The notes beneath the pieces are model-generated. The model was not told where the DNA came from. It ran no database searches and was given only the letters and a program-made list of their open reading frames with translations. A stretch of 64,000 bases of DNA, taken from assembly GCF_051014685.1 (NCBI RefSeq), contig NW_027478869.1:310001-374000 (forward strand). The letters are read 5' to 3'. The DNA comes from Ptiloglossa arizonensis. Taxonomy: Eukaryota > Arthropoda > Insecta > Hymenoptera > Colletidae. The position numbers and the translations under genes were made by a program. This document shows positions 34,825 to 46,549 of the stretch, piece after piece (within the stretch, counting starts at the first letter, position 1; every line of letters begins with the position of its first letter).

Positions 34825-37799
34825 ACGTAAGAAACGCTTGAGAAACTCAAAATTTTCGCAGTTCTGATGCTCGAAACGAATAACTAGAACGGCCTAGGGG
34901 AAAGGTTGGCATACCGTTGTAATCGGGCGAGATTCTACTTTCAGATGCAACAGAAATTTTGCGGATTGGTCTATCCGTTCGAGAGATATGGCAGTTTGGA
35001 GGTAAGAATCGCTTGAGAAACTCAAAATTTTCGCAGTTCTGATGCTCGAAACGAATAACTACAACGGCCTAGGGGAATGGTTCGCATACCGTTGTAATCG
35101 GGCGAGTTTCTACTTTCAGATGCAACAGAAATTTTGTGGATTGGTCAATCCGTTCGCGAGATATGGCAGTTTGGACGTAAGAAACGCTTGAGAAACTAAA
35201 AATTTTCGCTGTTCTGATGCTCGAAACGAATAACTAGAACGGCCTAGGTGAAAAGTACGCATACTGTTGTAACCGGGCGAGTTTCTACTTTCATATGCAA
35301 CAGAAATTTTGCGGATTGGTCTATCCGTTCGAGAGATATGGCAGTTTGGAGGTAAGAATCGCTTGAGCAACTCAAAATTTTCGCAGTTCTGATGCTCGAA
35401 ACGAATAACCAGAACGGCCTACGGGAAAAGTACACATACCGTTGCAATTGGGCGAGTTTCTACTTTCAGATGCAACAGAAATTTTGCGGATTGGTCTATC
35501 CGTTCGAGAGATATGGCAGTTTGGAGGTAAGAAACGCTTGAGAAACTCAAAATTTTCGCAGTTCTGATGCTCGAAACGAATAACTAGAACGGCCTAGGGG
35601 AAAGGTTGGCATACCGTTGTAATCGGGCGAGTTTCAACTTTCAGATGCAACAGAAATTTTGCGGATTGGTCAATCCGTTCGCGAGATATGGCAGTTTGGA
35701 AGTAAGAAACGCTTGAGAAACTCAAAATTTTCGCAGCTCTGATGCTCGAAACGAATAACTAGAATGGCCTAGGGGAAAAGTACACATACCGTTGCAATTG
35801 GGCGAGTTTCTACTTTCATATGCAACAGAAATTTTGCGGATTGGTCTATCCGTTCGAGAGATATGGCAGTTTGGAGGTAAGAATCGCTTGAGCAACTCAA
35901 AATTTTCGCAGTTCTGATGCTCGAAACGAATAACCAGAACGGCCTACGGGAAAAGTACACATACCGTTGCAATTGGGCGAGTTTCTACTTTCAGATGCAA
36001 CAGAAATTTTGCGGATTGGTCTATCCGTTCGAGAGATATGGCAGTTTGGAGGTAAGAAACGCTTGAGAAACTCAAAATTTTCGCAGTTCTGATGCTCGAA
36101 ACGAATAACTAGAACGGCCTAGGGGAATGGTTCGCATACCGTTGTAATCGGGCGAGTTTCTACTTTCAGGTGCAACAGAAATTTTGCGGATTGGTCAATC
36201 CGTTCGCGAGATATGGCAGTTTGGAGGTAAGAAACGCTTGAGAAACTCAAAATTTTCGCAGCTCTGATGCTCGAAACGAATAACTAGAATGGCCTAGGGG
36301 AAAAGTACACATACCGTTGCAATTGGGCGAGTTTCTACTTTCATATGCAACAGAAATTTTGCGGATTGGTCTATCCGTTCGAGAGATATGGCAGTTTGGA
36401 GGTAAGAAACGCTTGAGAAACTCAAAATTTTCGCAGTTCTGATGCTCGAAACGAATAACTAGAACGGCCTAGGGGAATGGTTCGCATACCGTTGTAATCG
36501 GGCGAGTTTCTACTTTCAGGTGCAACAGAAATTTTGCGGATTGGTCAATCCGTTCGCGAGATATGGCAGTTTGGAGGTAAGAAACGCTTGAGAAACCCAA
36601 AATTTTCGCAGCTCTGATGCTCGAAACGAATAACTAGAATGGCCTAGGGGAAAAGTACACATACCGTTGCAATTGGGGGAGTTTCTACTTTCAGATGCAA
36701 CAGAAATTTTGCGGATTGGTCAATCCGTTCGCGAGATATGGCAGTTTGGAGGTAAGAAACGCTTGAGAAACTGAAAATTTTCGCAGTTCTGATGCTCCAA
36801 ACGAATAACCAGAACGGCCTAGGGGAAAAGTACGCATACCGTTGTAATCGGGCGAGTTTCTACTTTCAGATGCAACAGAAATTTTGCGGATTGGGCTATC
36901 CATTCGCGAGATATGGCAGTTTGGAGGTAAGAAACGCTTGAGACACTCAAAATTTTCGCAGTTCTGATGCTCGAAACGAATAACTAGAACGGCCTAGGTG
37001 AAAAGTACGCATACTGTTGTAACCGGGCGAGTTTCTACTTTCAGATGCAACAGAAATTTTGTGTATTGGTCAATCCGTTCGCGAGATATGGCAGTTTGGA
37101 CGTAAGAAACGCTTGAGAAACTCAAAATTTTCGCAGTTCTGATGCTCGAAACGAATAACTAGAACGGCCTAGGGGAAAGGTTGGCATACCGTTGTAATCG
37201 GGCGAGTTTCTACTTTCAGATGCAACAGAAATTTTGCGGATTGGTCAATCCGTTCGCGAGATATGGCAGTTTGGACGTAAGAAACGCTTGAGAAACTCAA
37301 AATTTTCGCAGTTCTGATGCCCGAAACGAATAACTAGAACGGCCTAGGGGAAAGGTTGGCATACTGTTGTAATCGCGCGAGATTCTACTTTCAGATGCAA
37401 CAGAAATTTTGTGGATTGGTCAATCCGTTCGCGAGATATGGCAGTTTGGACGTAAGAAACGCTTGAGAAACTCAAAATTTTCGCAGTTCTGATGCTCGAA
37501 ACGAATAACTAGAACGGCCTAGGGGAAAGGTTGGCATACCGTTGTAATCGGGCGAGTTTCTACTTTCAGATGCAACAGAAATTTTGTGGATTGGTCAATC
37601 CGTTCGCGAGATATGGCAGTTTGGACGTAAGAAACGCTTGAGAAACTAAAAATTTTCGCAGTTCTGATGCTCGAAACGAATAACTAGAACGGCCTAGGGG
37701 AAAGGTTGGCATACCGTTGTAATCGGGCGAGTTTCTACTTTCAGATGCAACAGAAATTTTGTGGATTGGTCAATCCGTTCGCGAGATATGGCAGTTTGG
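34825..37799. repeat. 19-monomer higher-order repeat, copy 0 (17 monomers)
   Basis: Lettering monomers by their marks, the order is a b c d e f d g f g h i k l m n o. Here c carries ggtgaaaag with tcatatgc, d ctacggg with gcttgagcaac, f gcagctctg, g gaatggttcgc with caggtgc, h aaaccc with gggggag, i ctccaa with gctatccattc, k gagacactc with gtgtattgg, and m gatgcccg with cgcgcgagattc. Copies 1 to 3 continue the order with an extra c d at the front. Most monomers a-g have tctatccgttcgagag instead of caatccgttcgcgag. Confidence 0.86.
36050..36749. repeat. Local g-f / g-h dimer pair within the 19-monomer repeat
   Basis: Monomers 36050 and 36225 are followed by a near copy at 36400 and 36575, giving a 350-bp periodicity. 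Both begin with the gaatggttcgc/caggtgc monomer followed by a gcagctctg/tacacat monomer. The second pair differs by aaaccc and gggggag. The same doublet sits at about 39375-40074 and 45326-46025. Confidence 0.78.
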
Positions 37800-40700
37800 A
37801 CGTAAGAAACGCTTGAGAAACTAAAAATTTTCGCAGTTCTGATGCTCGAAACGAATAACTAGAACGGCCTAGGTGAAAAGTACGCATACTGTTGTAACCG
37901 GGCGAGTTTCTACTTTCATATGCAACAGAAATTTTGCGGATTGGTCTATCCGTTCGAGAGATATGGCAGTTTGGAGGTAAGAATCGCTTGAGCAACTCAA
38001 AATTTTCGCAGTTCTGATGCTCGAAACGAATAACCAGAACGGCCTACGGGAAAAGTACACATACCGTTGCAATTGGGCGAGTTTCTACTTTCAGATGCAA
38101 CAGAAATTTTGCGTATTGGTCTATCCGTTCGAGAGATATGGCAGTTTGGAGGTAAGAAACGCTTGAGAAACTCAAAATTTTCGCAGTTCTGATGCTCGAA
38201 ACGAATAACTAGAACGGCCTAGGGGAAAGGTTGGCATACCGTTGTAATCGGGCGAGATTCTACTTTCAGATGCAACAGAAATTTTGCGGATTGGTCTATC
38301 CGTTCGAGAGATATGGCAGTTTGGAGGTAAGAATCGCTTGAGAAACTCAAAATTTTCGCAGTTCTGATGCTCGAAACGAATAACTACAACGGCCTAGGGG
38401 AATGGTTCGCATACCGTTGTAATCGGGCGAGTTTCTACTTTCAGATGCAACAGAAATTTTGTGGATTGGTCAATCCGTTCGCGAGATATGGCAGTTTGGA
38501 CGTAAGAAACGCTTGAGAAACTAAAAATTTTCGCAGTTCTGATGCTCGAAACGAATAACTAGAACGGCCTAGGTGAAAAGTACGCATACTGTTGTAACCG
38601 GGCGAGTTTCTACTTTCATATGCAACAGAAATTTTGCGGATTGGTCTATCCGTTCGAGAGATATGGCAGTTTGGAGGTAAGAATCGCTTGAGCAACTCAA
38701 AATTTTCGCAGTTCTGATGCTCGAAACGAATAACCAGAACGGCCTACGGGAAAAGTACACATACCGTTGCAATTGGGCGAGTTTCTACTTTCAGATGCAA
38801 CAGAAATTTTGCGGATTGGTCTATCCGTTCGAGAGATATGGCAGTTTGGAGGTAAGAAACGCTTGAGAAACTCAAAATTTTCGCAGTTCTGATGCTCGAA
38901 ACGAATAACTAGAACGGCCTAGGGGAATGGTTGGCATACCGTTGTAATCGGGCGAGTTTCAACTTTCAGATGCAACAGAAATTTTGCGGATTGGTCAATC
39001 CGTTCGCGAGATATGGCAGTTTGGAAGTAAGAAACGCTTGAGAAACTCAAAATTTTCGCAGCTCTGATGCTCGAAACGAATAACTAGAATGGCCTAGGGG
39101 AAAAGTACACATACCGTTGCAATTGGGCGAGTTTCTACTTTCATATGCAACAGAAATTTTGCGGATTGGTCTATCCGTTCGAGAGATATGGCAGTTTGGA
39201 GGTAAGAATCGCTTGAGCAACTCAAAATTTTCGCAGTTCTGATGCTCGAAACGAATAACCAGAACGGCCTACGGGAAAAGTACACATACCGTTGCAATTG
39301 GGCGAGTTTCTACTTTCAGATGCAACAGAAATTTTGCGGATTGGTCTATCCGTTCGAGAGATATGGCAGTTTGGAGGTAAGAAACGCTTGAGAAACTCAA
39401 AATTTTCGCAGTTCTGATGCTCGAAACGAATAACTAGAACGGCCTAGGGGAATGGTTCGCATACCGTTGTAATCGGGCGAGTTTCTACTTTCAGGTGCAA
39501 CAGAAATTTTGCGGATTGGTCAATCCGTTCGCGAGATATGGCAGTTTGGAGGTAAGAAACGCTTGAGAAACTCAAAATTTTCGCAGCTCTGATGCTCGAA
39601 ACGAATAACTAGAATGGCCTAGGGGAAAAGTACACATACCGTTGCAATTGGGCGAGTTTCTACTTTCATATGCAACAGAAATTTTGCGGATTGGTCTATC
39701 CGTTCGAGAGATATGGCAGTTTGGAGGTAAGAAACGCTTGAGAAACTCAAAATTTTCGCAGTTCTGATGCTCGAAACGAATAACTAGAACGGCCTAGGGG
39801 AATGGTTCGCATACCGTTGTAATCGGGCGAGTTTCTACTTTCAGGTGCAACAGAAATTTTGCGGATTGGTCAATCCGTTCGCGAGATATGGCAGTTTGGA
39901 GGTAAGAAACGCTTGAGAAACCCAAAATTTTCGCAGCTCTGATGCTCGAAACGAATAACTAGAATGGCCTAGGGGAAAAGTACACATACCGTTGCAATTG
40001 GGGGAGTTTCTACTTTCAGATGCAACAGAAATTTTGCGGATTGGTCAATCCGTTCGCGAGATATGGCAGTTTGGAGGTAAGAAACGCTTGAGAAACTGAA
40101 AATTTTCGCAGTTCTGATGCTCCAAACGAATAACCAGAACGGCCTAGGGGAAAAGTACGCATACCGTTGTAATCGGGCGAGTTTCTACTTTCAGATGCAA
40201 CAGAAATTTTGCGGATTGGGCTATCCATTCGCGAGATATGGCAGTTTGGAGGTAAGAAACGCTTGAGACACTCAAAATTTTCGCAGTTCTGATGCTCGAA
40301 ACGAATAACTAGAACGGCCTAGGTGAAAAGTACGCATACTGTTGTAACCGGGCGAGTTTCTACTTTCAGATGCAACAGAAATTTTGTGTATTGGTCAATC
40401 CGTTCGCGAGATATGGCAGTTTGGACGTAAGAAACGCTTGAGAAACTCAAAATTTTCGCAGTTCTGATGCCCGAAACGAATAACTAGAACGGCCTAGGGG
40501 AAAGGTTGGCATACTGTTGTAATCGCGCGAGATTCTACTTTCAGATGCAACAGAAATTTTGTGGATTGGTCAATCCGTTCGCGAGATATGGCAGTTTGGA
40601 CGTAAGAAACGCTTGAGAAACTCAAAATTTTCGCAGTTCTGATGCTCGAAACGAATAACTAGAACGGCCTAGGGGAAAGGTTGGCATACCGTTGTAATCG

Positions 40701-40949
40701 GGCGAGTTTCTACTTTCAGATGCAACAGAAATTTTGTGGATTGGTCAATCCGTTCGCGAGATATGGCAGTTTGGACGTAAGAAACGCTTGAGAAACTAAA
40801 AATTTTCGCAGTTCTGATGCTCGAAACGAATAACTAGAACGGCCTAGGGGAAAGGTTGGCATACCGTTGTAATCGGGCGAGTTTCTACTTTCAGATGCAA
40901 CAGAAATTTTGTGGATTGGTCAATCCGTTCGCGAGATATGGCAGTTTGG
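37800..40949. repeat. 19-monomer repeat, copy 1 (18 monomers, 3150 bp)
   Basis: Order: c d a b c d e f d g f g h i k m n o. It matches copy 0 at +3325 bp up to the gtgtattgg monomer. Monomer l (ggttggc/ataccg) is then missing, so the offset becomes 3150 bp. The c d pair appears twice (37800 and 38500), 700 bp apart. Confidence 0.86.
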
Positions 40950-43900
40950 ACGTAAGAAACGCTTGAGAAACTAAAAATTTTCGCAGTTCTGATGCTCGAA
41001 ACGAATAACTAGAACGGCCTAGGTGAAAAGTACGCATACTGTTGTAACCGGGCGAGTTTCTACTTTCATATGCAACAGAAATTTTGCGGATTGGTCTATC
41101 CGTTCGAGAGATATGGCAGTTTGGAGGTAAGAATCGCTTGAGCAACTCAAAATTTTCGCAGTTCTGATGCTCGAAACGAATAACCAGAACGGCCTACGGG
41201 AAAAGTACACATACCGTTGCAATTGGGCGAGTTTCTACTTTCAGATGCAACAGAAATTTTGCGGATTGGTCTATCCGTTCGAGAGATATGGCAGTTTGGA
41301 GGTAAGAAACGCTTGAGAAACTCAAAATTTTCGCAGTTCTGATGCTCGAAACGAATAACTAGAACGGCCTAGGGGAAAGGTTGGCATACAGTTGTAATCG
41401 GGCGAGATTCTACTTTCAGATGCAACAGAAATTTTGCGGATTGGTCTATCCGTTCGAGAGATATGGCAGTTTGGAGGTAAGAATCGCTTGAGAAACTCAA
41501 AATTTTCGCAGTTCTGATGCTCGAAACGAATAACTACAACGGCCTAGGGGAATGGTTCGCATACCGTTGTAATCGGGCGAGTTTCTACTTTCAGATGCAA
41601 CAGAAATTTTGTGGATTGGTCAATCCGTTCGCGAGATATGGCAGTTTGGAAGTAAGAAACGCTTGAGAAACTCAAAATTTTCGCAGCTCTGATGCTCGAA
41701 ACGAATAACTAGAATGGCCTAGGGGAAAAGTACACATACCGTTGCAATTGGGCGAGTTTCTACTTTCATATGCAACAGAAATTTTGCGGATTGGTCTATC
41801 CGTTCGAGAGATATGGCAGTTTGGAGGTAAGAATCGCTTGAGCAACTCAAAATTTTCGCAGTTCTGATGCTCGAAACGAATAACCAGAACGGCCTACGGG
41901 AAAAGTACACATACCGTTGCAATTGGGCGAGTTTCTACTTTCAGATGCAACAGAAATTTTGCGGATTGGTCTATCCGTTCGAGAGATATGGCAGTTTGGA
42001 GGTAAGAAACGCTTGAGAAACTCAAAATTTTCGCAGTTCTGATGCTCGAAACGAATAACTAGAACGGCCTAGGGGAATGGTTCGCATACCGTTGTAATCG
42101 GGCGAGTTTCTACTTTCAGGTGCAACAGAAATTTTGCGGATTGGTCAATCCGTTCGCGAGATATGGCAGTTTGGACGTAAGAAACGCTTGAGAAACTAAA
42201 AATTTTCGCAGTTCTGATGCCCGAAACGAATAACTAGAACGGCCTAGGGGAAAGGTTGGCATACTGTTGTAATCGCGCGAGATTCTACTTTCAGATGCAA
42301 CAGAAATTTTGTGGATTGGTCAATCCGTTCGCGAGATATGGCAGTTTGGACGTAAGAAACGCTTGAGAAACTCAAAATTTTCGCAGTTCTGATGCTCGAA
42401 ACGAATAACTAGAACGGCCTAGGGGAAAGGTTGGCATACCGTTGTAATCGGGCGAGTTTCTACTTTCAGATGCAACAGAAATTTTGTGGATTGGTCAATC
42501 CGTTCGCGAGATATGGCAGTTTGGACGTAAGAAACGCTTGAGAAACTAAAAATTTTCGCAGTTCTGATGCTCGAAACGAATAACTAGAACGGCCTAGGGG
42601 AAAGGTTGGCATACCGTTGTAATCGGGCGAGTTTCTACTTTCAGATGCAACAGAAATTTTGTGGATTGGTCAATCCGTTCGCGAGATATGGCAGTTTGGA
42701 GGTAAGAAACGCTTGAGAAACCCAAAATTTTCGCAGCTCTGATGCTCGAAACGAATAACTAGAATGGCCTAGGGGAAAAGTACACATACCGTTGCAATTG
42801 GGCGAGTTTCTACTTTCATATGCAACAGAAATTTTGCGGATTGGTCTATCCGTTCGAGAGATATGGCAGTTTGGAGGTAAGAAACGCTTGAGAAACTCAA
42901 AATTTTCGCAGTTCTGATGCTCGAAACGAATAACTAGAACGGCCTAGGGGAATGGTTCGCATACCGTTGTAATCGGGCGAGTTTCTACTTTCAGGTGCAA
43001 CAGAAATTTTGCGGATTGGTCAATCCGTTCGCGAGATATGGCAGTTTGGAGGTAAGAAACGCTTGAGAAACCCAAAATTTTCGCAGCTCTGATGCTCGAA
43101 ACGAATAACTAGAATGGCCTAGGGGAAAAGTACACATACCGTTGCAATTGGGGGAGTTTCTACTTTCAGATGCAACAGAAATTTTGCGGATTGGTCAATC
43201 CGTTCGCGAGATATGGCAGTTTGGAGGTAAGAAACGCTTGAGAAACTGAAAATTTTCGCAGTTCTGATGCTCCAAACGAATAACCAGAACGGCCTAGGGG
43301 AAAAGTACGCATACCGTTGTAATCGGGCGAGTTTCTACTTTCAGATGCAACAGAAATTTTGCGGATTGGGCTATCCATTCGCGAGATATGGCAGTTTGGA
43401 GGTAAGAAACGCTTGAGACACTCAAAATTTTCGCAGTTCTGATGCTCGAAACGAATAACTAGAACGGCCTAGGTGAAAAGTACGCATACTGTTGTAACCG
43501 GGCGAGTTTCTACTTTCAGATGCAACAGAAATTTTGTGTATTGGTCAATCCGTTCGCGAGATATGGCAGTTTGGACGTAAGAAACGCTTGAGAAACTCAA
43601 AATTTTCGCAGTTCTGATGCTCGAAACGAATAACTAGAACGGCCTAGGGGAAAGGTTGGCATACCGTTGTAATCGGGCGAGTTTCTACTTTCAGATGCAA
43701 CAGAAATTTTGCGGATTGGTCAATCCGTTCGCGAGATATGGCAGTTTGGACGTAAGAAACGCTTGAGAAACTCAAAATTTTCGCAGTTCTGATGCCCGAA
43801 ACGAATAACTAGAACGGCCTAGGGGAAAGGTTGGCATACTGTTGTAATCGCGCGAGATTCTACTTTCAGATGCAACAGAAATTTTGTGGATTGGTCAATC

Positions 43901-44274
43901 CGTTCGCGAGATATGGCAGTTTGGACGTAAGAAACGCTTGAGAAACTCAAAATTTTCGCAGTTCTGATGCTCGAAACGAATAACTAGAACGGCCTAGGGG
44001 AAAGGTTGGCATACCGTTGTAATCGGGCGAGTTTCTACTTTCAGATGCAACAGAAATTTTGTGGATTGGTCAATCCGTTCGCGAGATATGGCAGTTTGGA
44101 CGTAAGAAACGCTTGAGAAACTAAAAATTTTCGCAGTTCTGATGCTCGAAACGAATAACTAGAACGGCCTAGGGGAAAGGTTGGCATACCGTTGTAATCG
44201 GGCGAGTTTCTACTTTCAGATGCAACAGAAATTTTGTGGATTGGTCAATCCGTTCGCGAGATATGGCAGTTTGG
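40950..44274. repeat. 19-monomer repeat, copy 2 (19 monomers, rearranged)
   Basis: Order: c d a b f d g, then an inserted m' n o (42175-42699), then f'' g h i k l m n o. The internal c d e present in copies 0 and 1 is absent, so the total stays at 19. Monomer 42175 has ctaaaaa (o/c type) at its start and gatgcccg with cgcgcgagattc (m type) after that. Monomer 42700 starts like h (aaaccc) and ends like f (ggcgag, tcatatgc, tctatcc). Both look like exchange junctions. Confidence 0.84.
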
Positions 44275-45149
44275 ACGTAAGAAACGCTTGAGAAACTAAA
44301 AATTTTCGCAGTTCTGATGCTCGAAACGAATAACTAGAACGGCCTAGGTGAAAAGTACGCATACTGTTGTAACCGGGCGAGTTTCTACTTTCATATGCAA
44401 CAGAAATTTTGCGGATTGGTCTATCCGTTCGAGAGATATGGCAGTTTGGAGGTAAGAATCGCTTGAGCAACTCAAAATTTTCGCAGTTCTGATGCTCGAA
44501 ACGAATAACCAGAACGGCCTACGGGAAAAGTACACATACCGTTGCAATTGGGCGAGTTTCTACTTTCAGATGCAACAGAAATTTTGCGGATTGGTCTATC
44601 CGTTCGAGAGATATGGCAGTTTGGAGGTAAGAAACGCTTGAGAAACTCAAAATTTTCGCAGTTCTGATGCTCGAAACGAATAACTAGAACGGCCTAGGGG
44701 AAAGGTTGGCATACAGTTGTAATCGGGCGAGATTCTACTTTCAGATGCAACAGAAATTTTGCGGATTGGTCTATCCGTTCGAGAGATATGGCAGTTTGGA
44801 GGTAAGAATCGCTTGAGAAACTCAAAATTTTCGCAGTTCTGATGCTCGAAACGAATAACTACAACGGCCTAGGGGAATGGTTCGCATACCGTTGTAATCG
44901 GGCGAGTTTCTACTTTCAGATGCAACAGAAATTTTGTGGATTGGTCAATCCGTTCGCGAGATATGGCAGTTTGGAAGTAAGAAACGCTTGAGAAACTCAA
45001 AATTTTCGCAGCTCTGATGCTCGAAACGAATAACTAGAATGGCCTAGGGGAAAAGTACACATACCGTTGCAATTGGGCGAGTTTCTACTTTCATATGCAA
45101 CAGAAATTTTGCGGATTGGTCTATCCGTTCGAGAGATATGGCAGTTTGG

Positions 45150-45325
45150 AGGTAAGAATCGCTTGAGCAACTCAAAATTTTCGCAGTTCTGATGCTCGAA
45201 ACGAATAACCAGAACGGCCTACGGGAAAAGTACACATACCGTTGCAATTGGGCGAGTTTCTACTTTCAGATGCAACAGAAATTTTGCGGGATTGGTCTAT
45301 CCGTTCGAGAGATATGGCAGTTTGG
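45150..45325. repeat. Long monomer, 176 bp
   Basis: One extra g (gcgggattgg instead of gcggattgg, near 45289) shifts the phase back to multiples of 175 plus 1. It falls inside the left arm of the conserved dyad. Confidence 0.92.
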
Positions 45326-46375
45326 AGGTAAGAAACGCTTGAGAAACTCAAAATTTTCGCAGTTCTGATGCTCGAAACGAATAACTAGAACGGCCTAGGG
45401 GAATGGTTCGCATACCGTTGTAATCGGGCGAGTTTCTACTTTCAGGTGCAACAGAAATTTTGCGGATTGGTCAATCCGTTCGCGAGATATGGCAGTTTGG
45501 AGGTAAGAAACGCTTGAGAAACTCAAAATTTTCGCAGCTCTGATGCTCGAAACGAATAACTAGAATGGCCTAGGGGAAAAGTACACATACCGTTGCAATT
45601 GGGCGAGTTTCTACTTTCATATGCAACAGAAATTTTGCGGATTGGTCTATCCGTTCGAGAGATATGGCAGTTTGGAGGTAAGAAACGCTTGAGAAACTCA
45701 AAATTTTCGCAGTTCTGATGCTCGAAACGAATAACTAGAACGGCCTAGGGGAATGGTTCGCATACCGTTGTAATCGGGCGAGTTTCTACTTTCAGGTGCA
45801 ACAGAAATTTTGCGGATTGGTCAATCCGTTCGCGAGATATGGCAGTTTGGAGGTAAGAAACGCTTGAGAAACCCAAAATTTTCGCAGCTCTGATGCTCGA
45901 AACGAATAACTAGAATGGCCTAGGGGAAAAGTACACATACCGTTGCAATTGGGGGAGTTTCTACTTTCAGATGCAACAGAAATTTTGCGGATTGGTCAAT
46001 CCGTTCGCGAGATATGGCAGTTTGGAGGTAAGAAACGCTTGAGAAACTCAAAATTTTCGCAGTTCTGATGCTCCAAACGAATAACCAGAACGGCCTAGGG
46101 GAAAAGTACGCATACCGTTGTAATCGGGCGAGTTTCTACTTTCAGATGCAACAGAAATTTTGCGGATTGGGCTATCCATTCGCGAGATATGGCAGTTTGG
46201 AGGTAAGAAACGCTTGAGACATTCAAAATTTTCGCAGTTCTGATGCTCGAAACGAATAACTAGAACGGCCTAGGTGAAAAGTACGCATAATGTTGTAACC
46301 GGGCGAGTTTCTACTTTCAGATGCAACAGAAATTTTGTGTATTGGTCAATCCGTTCGCGAGATATGGCAGTTTGG

Positions 46376-46549
46376 ACGTAAGAAACGCTGAGAAACTCAA
46401 AATTTTCGCAGTTCTGATGCTCGAAACGAATAACTAGAACGGCCTAGGGGAAAGGTTGGCATACCGTTGTAATCGGGCGAGTTTCTACTTTCAGATGCAA
46501 CAGAAATTTTGCGGATTGGTCAATCCGTTCGCGAGATATGGCAGTTTGG
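46376..46549. repeat. Short monomer, 174 bp
   Basis: One t is missing (cgctgag instead of cgcttgag, near 46390), which again shifts the phase, to multiples of 175. The array keeps this phase to the end of the window. Confidence 0.92.
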
